DNA from: Acidobacteriota bacterium
GTDB lineage: Bacteria > Acidobacteriota > Terriglobia > Terriglobales > Acidobacteriaceae
Assembly (NCBI GenBank): GCA_003223595.1
Contig: QHVR01000269.1
Coordinates: forward strand, 1 to 6,174
Direction: 5' to 3'
Length of the DNA: 6,174 nucleotides
Positions 1-5,705 of the stretch are shown piece by piece. The translations under genes and the position numbers were made by a program. The notes under the pieces are model-generated. The model did no database searches, was not told where the DNA came from, and saw only the letters and a program-made list of their open reading frames with translations. Position 1 is the stretch's first letter, and the number at the start of each line of letters is the position of its first letter.

Positions 1-1869
1 TGGCCCTTAACCGCTTTTCTCACTCCGGACGGCAAACCCTTCTACGGCGGCACTTACTTTCCGCCCAATGATGGTTATGGACGCCCGAGCTTTCGCCGCG
101 TGCTGCTGAGCATCGCCAACGCTTACAAAGAAAAGCATGGAGATGTAGTCGAGCAGGCCGCGATGGTCGAGAGCGCCATTTCGCAGTCCGAGTCCTTTGC
201 GGGCCGCGATGGGCGCATTTCGTTTGCCGTGATTACCGCGATTCAGGAATCGGCATTGAAGATGTTTGACCCGCAGCATGGAGGCTTTGGGCAAGCACCG
301 AAATTTCCGCATCCTTCGGCGCTGGATTTGTTGATTGAGCGATATGCGCATAGGCAAGATTCAAGCGAGCTGCGCTCAGCCGGCGAACCGATCGCGATTA
401 TAGATTCCAGCCGGCTCCGCGAGGTCATCGTCACTACTTTGGAGCACATGGCGCGCGGCGGAGTTTACGACCAGCTGGCCGGAGGGTTTCACCGTTATTC
501 GGTCGACGAGCGCTGGGTTGTGCCCCACTTCGAGAAGATGTGCTACGACAATTCCGAACTGCTGAAAAATTACGTGCACGGGTACCAAGCGACAGGTGAA
601 CAGTTCTTCGCGGAGGTCGCGCGCGACATCATTCGATGGATGGATGAGTGGCTGAGTGACCAAGAGCGCGGCGGATTCTACGCCTCGCAGGACGCCGACA
701 TTTCAATGGAAGATGACGGCGACTACTTCACTTGGACGCTGGATGAGGCAAAGGCGGCGCTTACGGAAGAAGAAGCCACTGTGGCGGCCCTGCACTATGA
801 CATCAACGAAGTCGGCGAAATGCATCACAACCCCGCCAAGAATGTGCTCTATGTGCGTGCGCCCATCGACGAGATTGCGCGCCGGATGAATCTGGCTGCG
901 GAGAAAGTTCAGCAATTACTGAACTCGGCCAAAGAGAAAATGTACGGGGCACGGCTGAAGCGTCAGGCGCCTTACGTCGATAAGACCGTCTACGTGGGAT
1001 GGAACAGCCTGTGCGTTTCGGCCTACCTGGAAGCCGCCCGAGTCCTGAATCTGCCGGACGCGCGGCGGTTTGCGTTGCGCTCTCTGGATCGCGTGCTCGC
1101 TCAAGCTCACCGCACCCACGAAAGCTCGGGCTCATTGCTGCACGTACTGGCTTACTCAGATCCGGATGCGGAGCATCGGGAAGTTCCCGGAATGCTCGAG
1201 GATTATGCCTTCACCGCTTTGGCCTGCCTGGATGCGTACGAAACGACGGCGGATCTGAGCTACTTCCGGTTTGCGCAGTCAATCGTGGACTCGATGGTGA
1301 CGCGCTTTTTCGACGCCACTGGAGGGGGATTCTTCGACAGCGAACCGGATCCCAATGGCAAGAATCTCGGCGTACTAGCAACCAGGCGCAAACCCCTGCA
1401 GGACTCCCCTACTCCCGCCGGAAATCCCATGGCCGCCATTGCCTTGCTGAGACTGCATCATCTCACCGGGCAGGCGGATTACCGGGCCAAGGCAGAGCAG
1501 ACGCTGGAGACGTTCGCTGCAGTGGCGGAACAGTTTGGGATTTTTGCGGCAACATATGGGACTGCGACGCTGCACTTCCTTGAGAGCCCGATACAGGTGG
1601 TGATCATTGAGGGAGAAGACGAAGCAACTGCGAATCAGCTGTATGCCAGAGCCGTAGCGCCCTTCGCTTTCAGCAAGGCCGTTATACGGCTGAAACAGAA
1701 CCAGGCCGTGCCTGAAAATCTCCCTCCAGCATTGGCAGACACCATTCCGCAACTGCCTGCACTTCGGGACGGCAGGTCGTGCGCAGTACTCTGCTCGGGC
1801 TCTGCCTGTCAGCCGCCAGTGTTTTCGGCGGATGAACTGCGGAAGCAACTTGCGAGCAGTGAGCCGTAA
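1..1869 (+). CDS. Thioredoxin domain-containing protein, YyaL/SPATA20 type (DUF255), 5' partial
   Basis: The frame is open from base 1, so the gene starts upstream of the window; 622 residues are visible before the TAA. The first residues (WPLTAFLTPDGKPF, then GGTYFPP) are the end of the DUF255 thioredoxin-like domain. Family members are about 680-700 residues long, so roughly 70-90 are missing, including the part where the family carries its CxxC-type motif (CHWCH). The rest is the alpha/alpha-barrel (six-hairpin) region: GGFGQAPKF at 94-102, GGVYDQL at 153-159 running to HFEKMCYDN near 176-184, GWNS near 333-336, LEDYAF at 399-404, TPAGN at 471-475, and a C-terminal AVLCSGSACQPP segment typical of the family end. 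The reaction is not established; relatives are described as possible redox or sugar-epimerase-like proteins, probably cytosolic. No frameshift or internal stop is seen. It converges on the small minus-strand gene at 2023-2208. The family call is firm; the function is open. Confidence 0.95.
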   Translation, partial: WPLTAFLTPDGKPFYGGTYFPPNDGYGRPSFRRVLLSIANAYKEKHGDVVEQAAMVESAISQSESFAGRDGRISFAVITAIQESALKMFDPQHGGFGQAPKFPHPSALDLLIERYAHRQDSSELRSAGEPIAIIDSSRLREVIVTTLEHMARGGVYDQLAGGFHRYSVDERWVVPHFEKMCYDNSELLKNYVHGYQATGEQFFAEVARDIIRWMDEWLSDQERGGFYASQDADISMEDDGDYFTWTLDEAKAALTEEEATVAALHYDINEVGEMHHNPAKNVLYVRAPIDEIARRMNLAAEKVQQLLNSAKEKMYGARLKRQAPYVDKTVYVGWNSLCVSAYLEAARVLNLPDARRFALRSLDRVLAQAHRTHESSGSLLHVLAYSDPDAEHREVPGMLEDYAFTALACLDAYETTADLSYFRFAQSIVDSMVTRFFDATGGGFFDSEPDPNGKNLGVLATRRKPLQDSPTPAGNPMAAIALLRLHHLTGQADYRAKAEQTLETFAAVAEQFGIFAATYGTATLHFLESPIQVVIIEGEDEATANQLYARAVAPFAFSKAVIRLKQNQAVPENLPPALADTIPQLPALRDGRSCAVLCSGSACQPPVFSADELRKQLASSEP

Positions 1870-1896
1870 CCAAAAACCATCCACTTCGTAGTTCAA

Positions 1897-1924
1897 GCTC
1901 ATTGCTCATTGCTCATTCCTCATT
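1897..1924. repeat. 7-bp tandem repeat, GCTCATT x4
   Basis: Three exact copies of GCTCATT (1897-1903, 1904-1910, 1911-1917) are followed by a fourth with one change (CCTCATT, 1918-1924). The array starts 28 bp after the stop codon of the upstream gene and abuts the T-tract side of the minus-strand terminator. Because 7 is not a multiple of 3 and the array is non-coding, copy number could vary without harming a gene. No function is evident. Confidence 0.85.
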
Positions 1925-1926
1925 GC

Positions 1927-1966
1927 AAAAAATAAGGGCTGCGCGGATTATTTGGTCCGCCAGCCC
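1927..1966 (-). terminator. Rho-independent terminator of the small secreted-protein gene
   Basis: Read on the minus strand, GGGCTG pairs with CAGCCC (6 bp) and GCGGA pairs with TCCGC (5 bp). One bulged base separates the two helices and the loop is 8 nt. The stem is followed directly by TTATTTTTT. On the plus strand the same hairpin is preceded by the A-tract and followed by GAAGATTGC, so it lacks a T-tract in that direction. It therefore ends minus-strand transcription, about 56 bp beyond the TAA of the gene at 2023-2208. It probably does not act as a good terminator for the convergent plus-strand gene. Confidence 0.85.
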
Positions 1967-2022
1967 GAAGATTGCAAGCCCTGGTGATCGGCCGAAGTTA
2001 CAGTTACGGCAGGTTACTTTCG

Positions 2023-2208
2023 TTACCTTGTGGTTGCGTCCTGTCTGGGTTCTACTGGCCGAGCAGGAGTTGTTTTGCATGTTTTTGATTTTGGTGGGCA
2101 CAGAAGTAGCGGGCCGCCGTCCGCGGCGGGAACCTGTTGGACGGCAGCTGCGATGAATGTGCCCACTAGTCCTACCATCAGGACAGCGATCCTGATCGTA
2201 CGTTTCAT
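2023..2208 (-). CDS. Small secreted protein with signal peptide, unknown function
   Basis: This encodes 61 residues, ATG to TAA. The N-terminus is a classic Sec signal: basic start (MKRTIR), hydrophobic core at about 7-23 (rich in I, A, V, L, G), then a likely signal-peptidase site near VPA-A or PAA-D (residues 26-30). The mature part would be only about 31-33 residues: a GGPLLL patch, two cysteines at 37 and 44 spaced CPPKSKTC, then a Pro/Arg/Thr-rich, basic tail. The cysteines could form one disulfide after export; there is no lipobox (L-x-x-C) at the cleavage site, so I do not call it a lipoprotein. The start is supported by AGGAG 8 nt upstream, a candidate promoter further up, and a rho-independent terminator downstream. 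I do not recognise a family. It could be a periplasmic or secreted peptide, or merely a lineage-specific orphan. Confidence 0.72.
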   Translation of the reverse strand: MKRTIRIAVLMVGLVGTFIAAAVQQVPAADGGPLLLCPPKSKTCKTTPARPVEPRQDATTR

Positions 2209-2216
2209 GGGTTGGT

Positions 2217-2221
2217 CTCCT
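2217..2221 (-). promoter_or_regulatory. Shine-Dalgarno site of the small secreted-protein gene
   Basis: On the minus strand AGGAG lies 8 nt before the ATG at 2208. This good spacing is the main evidence that this short reading frame is translated from this start and is not a chance frame. Confidence 0.75.
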
Positions 2222-2270
2222 ATTTACCGCGCTTAGGGTTTTCACCCGATTGCCATTCACGCGGTGCCGC

Positions 2271-2301
2271 ATTATAGGGTAGCTGTCAAGCCCCCATTCA
2301 A
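2271..2301 (-). promoter_or_regulatory. Candidate sigma-70-type promoter of the small secreted-protein gene
   Basis: On the minus strand there is a perfect TATAAT (2271-2276). Upstream are two -35-like hexamers: TTGAAT (2296-2301, 19-bp spacer) and a perfect TTGACA (2284-2289) that is only 7 bp away and so cannot pair with this -10. The wide spacer makes the pairing uncertain, but the -10 is strong. A start near 2264 would give a 5' leader of about 55 nt. The GCTTGA hexamer occurs twice, 12 bp apart, across this -35 region. Confidence 0.55.
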
Positions 2302-2357
2302 GCTTTTTTTATTGGGTGCAGGAATTTCGTCGCGGACACACTCCCACACGAGTCCGC

Positions 2358-2385
2358 TTGACACACGTATCAATCTCTCTACCAT
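2358..2385 (+). promoter_or_regulatory. Imperfect palindrome overlapping a possible plus-strand promoter
   Basis: TTGACACACGTATCAA (2358-2373) matches its own reverse complement at 12 of 16 positions, with perfect TTGA/TCAA ends. The same bases supply TTGACA, a consensus -35, with weak -10 options TACCAT (2380-2385, 16-bp spacer) or CATAAC (2383-2388, 19-bp spacer). It lies about 150 bp upstream of the small minus-strand gene. No plus-strand gene follows it, so if it is a promoter it would drive a non-coding or antisense transcript; if it is an operator its target is unclear. The ends recall an FNR-type TTGAT/ATCAA site, but the spacing is 2 bp too long. Confidence 0.25.
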
Positions 2386-2388
2386 AAC

Positions 2389-2522
2389 GTTGCGATTAAA
2401 GCTGAAAGGTTATCTGGAACTTGCCGCCGGAGTGGAATAGCTGTCGGCTGGCGCGTCCGCGAATTTACGAAATCCGAACAAAGCGGTTTGCGCCTCTAAG
2501 GATGGGAGTTGGTGTAATTCGA
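2389..2522. other. Intergenic stretch with no recognisable element
   Basis: This lies between the palindrome and the stop codon of the 7-TM gene. I see no start codon with a convincing ribosome site, no strong hairpin followed by a T-tract, and no repeat. In particular I do not find a clear terminator for the 7-TM gene here, so its transcript end is undefined. Confidence 0.5.
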
Positions 2523-3449
2523 TCAGCTCTTGCCCGCAGTCCTTCCGATTCCCGCGAAGCTGTCAGGTGCAGCCGCCGCTCGCGCCTTCAACCTCTCCGC
2601 ACTCGGCTCGGGAACCGCTAGGGACAGATCGGCCCCGGCCGGGGTACGCGATAACGCACGATCCACCATGCTCTCAAACATAGGTATCAGCGAGTCGGCG
2701 GGCAGCGGGTGATGGATGTCGGTGAGGCTCTGCTCCCAACGCTGCGGTTGCAGCAACGATACAGTACCGTCGCGGGCTGGGCGCTTGATTGCAACATAGC
2801 TAAGCCACAAGAGAAGAGTGGAATTGTACGCGATCATGTTTAAAAGGCTGATGGTGGGCCCGCTGAAGTGATTTCCGACCCAAGACGAAATCAGCACCAA
2901 CTCCACCGTGGAGAAGGAGCCAAATCCCAAAGCCATTCCGAAGCTGTGCTGCCGGCGCGAGACACCCACGTAGTGGGCAAAGAAAAGCAAGAACAGCACC
3001 ATGCCAATTTGGATAATTCGCACGCAGCGCTGCGACGTTATGATGGCCTGCTCCCAGGGCGGCATCTCCGAAGAATTCGTCGAAACCGAGACCACCCCCG
3101 CCACTAGCAGCATCACCAATCCGGCCCATTTAAACAGGACAGTGCCGAGGTCGCGCAGAGTGTGGAAAGACTTGAAAACGTCTACAAAAACCTCGTGAAT
3201 GACCAGAAAGCCGCAGGTGACGCTCACTGCGTTGAGGCACCAGTAGAGGGAAAAGGCCGCGTTATAACTTCTCCAGACGTAAGCGGGAAAGAGCACGGCG
3301 AAAGTGACTAACTGAGCCAGGATATATACAAAAAAGAATTTGAACTGGCGCAGAAGCCCCCGACGGACCATGAGCGCGGCGATGCCCACCTCAACAATGG
3401 GATGGATCGCCCATAGCACGTAAAAGAACGGCTTAATTTGTTCGCTCAT
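2523..3449 (-). CDS. Unknown integral membrane protein, about seven TM helices
   Basis: This encodes 308 residues, ATG to TGA. By eye the hydrophobic segments are about 8-28, 36-57, 65-85, 101-122, 140-160, 168-190 and 197-220, giving a seven-helix bundle. A soluble tail of about 88 residues (221-308) follows, rich in Pro, Ala, Ser and Arg, and by the positive-inside rule probably cytoplasmic. Arg and Lys cluster after helix 1 (VRRGLLRQFK), after helix 5 (SRRQH) and after helix 7 (IKRPAR). I see no enzyme motif, transporter signature or heme/metal motif, and I do not recognise a family. The start is set by an in-frame TGA immediately before the ATG, which excludes a longer form. The ATG has no good Shine-Dalgarno site. 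The gene stands alone between two spacers. Composition is like its neighbours and there is no sign of decay. A sensor or membrane-anchoring role is possible but unsupported. Confidence 0.88.
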   Translation of the reverse strand: MSEQIKPFFYVLWAIHPIVEVGIAALMVRRGLLRQFKFFFVYILAQLVTFAVLFPAYVWRSYNAAFSLYWCLNAVSVTCGFLVIHEVFVDVFKSFHTLRDLGTVLFKWAGLVMLLVAGVVSVSTNSSEMPPWEQAIITSQRCVRIIQIGMVLFLLFFAHYVGVSRRQHSFGMALGFGSFSTVELVLISSWVGNHFSGPTISLLNMIAYNSTLLLWLSYVAIKRPARDGTVSLLQPQRWEQSLTDIHHPLPADSLIPMFESMVDRALSRTPAGADLSLAVPEPSAERLKARAAAAPDSFAGIGRTAGKS

Positions 3450-3535
3450 TCAGGTTACTTAGGCCACAATGCGACCTAACGTTCCGCCCCAATGCCCGGG
3501 AATGTGCAGGCGCGCAGTTTTCGCCCGATGCAGCA

Positions 3536-3564
3536 AAGGTATCTGTTCGTAACCCATCGTTCAA
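3536..3564 (-). promoter_or_regulatory. Weak candidate promoter of the 7-TM gene
   Basis: On the minus strand TTGAAC (3559-3564) and TACCTT (3536-3541) are 17 bp apart. Each hexamer matches consensus only partly (4/6 and 3/6). The perfect palindrome at 3581-3596 lies 16 bp upstream of this -35, a position typical of activator sites. This is the best spaced pair I could find ahead of the gene. Confidence 0.22.
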
Positions 3565-3580
3565 TGCACCGGGGTAATCG

Positions 3581-3596
3581 CAGGTAACGTTACCTG
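3581..3596. promoter_or_regulatory. Perfect 16-bp palindrome, candidate operator
   Basis: CAGGTAACGTTACCTG is identical to its reverse complement over all 16 bp. The symmetry stops at the next base on each side. It sits in the non-coding spacer, 132 bp upstream of the 7-TM gene start and 114 bp past the stop of the CBS gene. A symmetric site of this size fits a dimeric regulator with half-site CAGGTAAC. Which protein binds is unknown; no regulator gene is in the window. Confidence 0.5.
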
Positions 3597-3651
3597 TTCG
3601 GCACAGGAGGGGCAAGTTACTTTCGTGCTAAAGGGAACAGCAAGGGCAGCA

Positions 3652-3692
3652 GGAGGCGCCTGCGCGCAGGGACAGCCAGGAGAAATGCCTCC
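3652..3692. repeat. GC-rich nested inverted repeats downstream of the CBS gene
   Basis: GGAGGC (3652-3657) can pair with GCCTCC (3687-3692), enclosing a perfect 12-bp palindrome CCTGCGCGCAGG (3659-3670). An 8-bp palindrome AGGCGCCT (3654-3661) overlaps both. The region begins 18 bp beyond the CBS stop codon. There is no T-tract, so it is not a standard intrinsic terminator, but it could form an mRNA 3'-end structure. Confidence 0.35.
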
Positions 3693-3709
3693 CGCGCAGT
3701 GTGTGAGCC

Positions 3710-4141
3710 CTACGCGTCCGGCATGGAGTGGATATAGGCGCGCATCATGCGAACCTCGTCATCCTTTTCATTGAGGTCGTGCAGGAGAATGTCGCGAAGT
3801 GAGACGATCCCCACGAGTTGTCCCTCATGGCAGACCGGAAGGTGGCGAAACCCGTGCCGGCGCATCAGCGTCATGCAATTCTCCAGGTCCTCGTTGGTGC
3901 TGATGGTCATGGGATCGTCGGTCATGACCTCCGCCATGCAGGTGGCGCGGGGATCACGACCTTCGGCGACAACCCGCCGCATGAGGTCCCGTTCGGAGAA
4001 AATTCCGACCAGCTTTCCATTGTGAATAACCGGGACGGCGCCGATGTTGCGCTCGACCATGGCACAAACCGTTTCCAAAACCGAGTGGCCGAGTTCGGCC
4101 TGGTAGGTATCCTGATCTTTAATCAGGTCGCAAACAAGCAT
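3710..4141 (-). CDS. Tandem CBS domain protein
   Basis: This encodes 143 residues consisting of two CBS domains and little else: CBS1 about 3-59 and CBS2 about 68-122. Each domain ends with the usual beta-strand and helix motif, LVGIFSERDL (44-53) and LVGIVSLRDI (109-118); the Asp residues at 52 and 117 sit where family members contact the ribose of bound adenine nucleotides. GAVPV and RHLPV (34-38, 99-103) are the matching strand motifs. VMTDDPMTI (72-80) opens the second domain. Stand-alone pairs like this usually bind AMP, ATP or similar ligands and regulate a partner, which is not identifiable here. It is cytosolic, with no signal peptide. A longer reading with 35 more residues (from 4246) exists, but I chose the ATG at 4141 because GGAGG lies 5 nt upstream and because the first CBS domain starts right there. 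It appears to have its own promoter. Confidence 0.93.
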   Translation of the reverse strand: MLVCDLIKDQDTYQAELGHSVLETVCAMVERNIGAVPVIHNGKLVGIFSERDLMRRVVAEGRDPRATCMAEVMTDDPMTISTNEDLENCMTLMRRHGFRHLPVCHEGQLVGIVSLRDILLHDLNEKDDEVRMMRAYIHSMPDA

Positions 4142-4146
4142 TCTGT

Positions 4147-4151
4147 CCTCC
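4147..4151 (-). promoter_or_regulatory. Shine-Dalgarno site that fixes the CBS gene start
   Basis: On the minus strand GGAGG (within GGGAGGA) lies 5 nt before the ATG at 4141. It decides in favour of the 143-residue protein over the longer in-frame form. Confidence 0.8.
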
Positions 4152-4198
4152 CGGGATACGCACGTCCGAGCTGGCCCAAAAGCATCTACCGGGGCGCG

Positions 4199-4228
4199 AG
4201 TATATGCCGGAGAGCAGATGTACGCCAA
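4199..4228 (-). promoter_or_regulatory. Candidate promoter of the CBS gene
   Basis: On the minus strand TTGGCG (4223-4228) and TATACT (4199-4204) are separated by 18 bp; the -10 matches consensus at 5 of 6 positions. Transcription from about 4192 would give a leader of about 50 nt containing the ribosome site. This placement also disfavours the longer CBS start at 4246, which would lie upstream of the promoter. Confidence 0.5.
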
Positions 4229-4289
4229 GCGAAAAAGGTTGCGCAAGATAGGAAATCCGAGCCCCCGGACTGGAAACCGAAGGCGGAGT

Positions 4290-5705
4290 TCAGCGACCTG
4301 TCATCGGCGAAGGGGATTCGGCTACAAACACGAAATAAGACGAATTCCACAAGGCATTAGGAACGGTTCCCCGCCTGCGGGAGGTCACGACCAGGTTGTA
4401 CTGATCACCTGATTCCAGGTCCATCTCGCAAAGTGGATCTTTCGCCGGCACAACGCCGAGAGGCTTAACCACCGCCAGCGCAGCGAGAAATTCGTCAAGG
4501 TCGCGCATTGTGGGCGATCCCGGGAGCATGAACGAGACCTCGGCTTCGTGCTGGGAGAAGTGCCACGCCAGCGACGCCGCCATCCGCACGGCATCTTCGT
4601 AATTCTCCTCCGAGATCGTGCCTGCGACCGGGTTGTCGAAAACAATCGCCAGTTTGCGTTCATCCTCGCGGGCGAATTCGCGCACCTTCAGCGAACCGGA
4701 CTTGGCAGTGGCCTTCCAGTCCACGTGACGCGCGGAATCATCCGGAAGATATTCGCGGATGCGGTAGAGATCCGAACCGCGCCCACGAACGAAGCTCTCC
4801 CATTCCCCGCGCACCAGAGGCAGAACCTCAAAGATTTCGCCCGTGGTTTCAATTCGCGGGTAGACGAGAATCTCACGTCGCAGAGACACGTGGCGTGTCT
4901 TGGTCAGAAAGGCGAAGGGAAATCCCGTAGCCAGGCCGAAGCTGTCCTCGCGATAACACCCGCGGCGATCGAACCTTAACTCGAGATCGGCTACTCCGTC
5001 GGCTTGGGGCGGCAGAAAAGGAAAGTACGCCATCCCCTGAAACAGTCCCGGAGGCGGCGGCAGGACCAGTACGCGACGCAAGCGACGATCGGGCAACTTG
5101 AGCCATTGCTGTTCTGCCGGTCGATTTAAAGGAAAGGCAAAGGTCGCGGCTTCCCAGCGCCAAGCCTTTGCGGGCTTCTTCCGCTTCTTTCGAGACGAGA
5201 CCACCCGTACGGAAAATGATGGCAGCCAGCGGCGTGGATTGTGCAGGATAATCCGGCCGAGCACGGGCCGGCCTGCGAACACATGTTCCGGTAACTGTAT
5301 GTCGAGTTCGAGATAACGCAGCACCACGGCAGAAACGTACCCGGACACCAGGATGGCCGCGAGCATGGCCGCAACTACGATGTACAGGAGATTATTGCCA
5401 GTATTCAGCGCGGCAATGGCAATCACGAGGGTGACCAACGCATACACGATGCCGGCGCGAGTGACGTCATAGTCGAACTGTTCCCGAAACCGCTCCACAG
5501 CGACACGGCGCGCCAGATAGGGCACGGTGATCAGGCCGACTAGCGTCGCCATCACCAGCGAGGTCGACGCAAGAATGAGGGTGGCCCAGAGATTTCCGGC
5601 ATCCCGTGAGATCGTCGAAAACAAGGCCGCGGCGAATGCCAATCCAAGCCCGACCAGGGCAAGCAAAAATTTGACCCAGACCTCAGCCGTGGCGGACTGC
5701 AGCAT
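4290..5705 (-). CDS. DUF58 domain-containing membrane protein
   Basis: This encodes 471 residues from the ATG at 5705. Four hydrophobic segments lie near 9-29, 39-63, 84-102 and 104-129; the last two, joined by ALNTGNNLLY, are the usual membrane pair of DUF58 proteins, and the first two are an N-terminal addition. A beta-rich region follows, then the DUF58 signature IREYLPDDSARHVDWKATAK (316-335) and KVREF. A von Willebrand A-like fold comes next, but where a metal site would read DxSxS this protein has FDNPVAG (356-362), so metal binding there is unlikely. Relatives often sit beside a MoxR-type AAA ATPase and a transglutaminase-like protein and are thought to act in complex assembly or envelope processes; neither partner is next to it here. 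The start is uncertain: the frame stays open to TTG 5810, with GTG options at 5765 and 5714, and none has a good ribosome site. ATG 5705 is chosen because it directly precedes the first membrane helix. Confidence 0.9.
   Translation of the reverse strand: MLQSATAEVWVKFLLALVGLGLAFAAALFSTISRDAGNLWATLILASTSLVMATLVGLITVPYLARRVAVERFREQFDYDVTRAGIVYALVTLVIAIAALNTGNNLLYIVVAAMLAAILVSGYVSAVVLRYLELDIQLPEHVFAGRPVLGRIILHNPRRWLPSFSVRVVSSRKKRKKPAKAWRWEAATFAFPLNRPAEQQWLKLPDRRLRRVLVLPPPPGLFQGMAYFPFLPPQADGVADLELRFDRRGCYREDSFGLATGFPFAFLTKTRHVSLRREILVYPRIETTGEIFEVLPLVRGEWESFVRGRGSDLYRIREYLPDDSARHVDWKATAKSGSLKVREFAREDERKLAIVFDNPVAGTISEENYEDAVRMAASLAWHFSQHEAEVSFMLPGSPTMRDLDEFLAALAVVKPLGVVPAKDPLCEMDLESGDQYNLVVTSRRRGTVPNALWNSSYFVFVAESPSPMTGR

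Noticed and set aside
999..1583. A 194-codon plus-strand frame inside the YyaL-type gene
   Set aside because: The in-frame YyaL protein matches its family along the whole stretch; this reading is an Arg/Ser/Gly-rich shadow.
1936..1966. Bidirectional terminator serving the YyaL-type gene as well
   Set aside because: In the plus direction the hairpin is followed by GAAGATTGC with no T-tract, so only the minus-strand role is supported.
1913..2272. A 119-codon minus-strand frame overlapping the small secreted-protein gene
   Set aside because: It has no signal peptide or domain, runs through the terminator hairpin, is Arg/Cys-rich as out-of-frame readings are, and lacks the ribosome site that the 61-residue frame has.
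2284..2289. Perfect TTGACA as the -35 partner of the TATAAT at 2271-2276
   Set aside because: The gap is only 7 bp, far below the 16-18 bp needed; the TTGAAT further upstream is the more plausible partner.
2358..2373. FNR or CRP binding site
   Set aside because: The ends resemble TTGAT/ATCAA, but the spacer is 6 bp rather than the 4 bp of FNR, and the half-sites do not match CRP (TGTGA/TCACA).
3818..4360. A 180-codon plus-strand frame opposite the CBS gene
   Set aside because: It lies opposite clear CBS domains, has no family resemblance, and crosses the CBS promoter and the DUF58 3' end.
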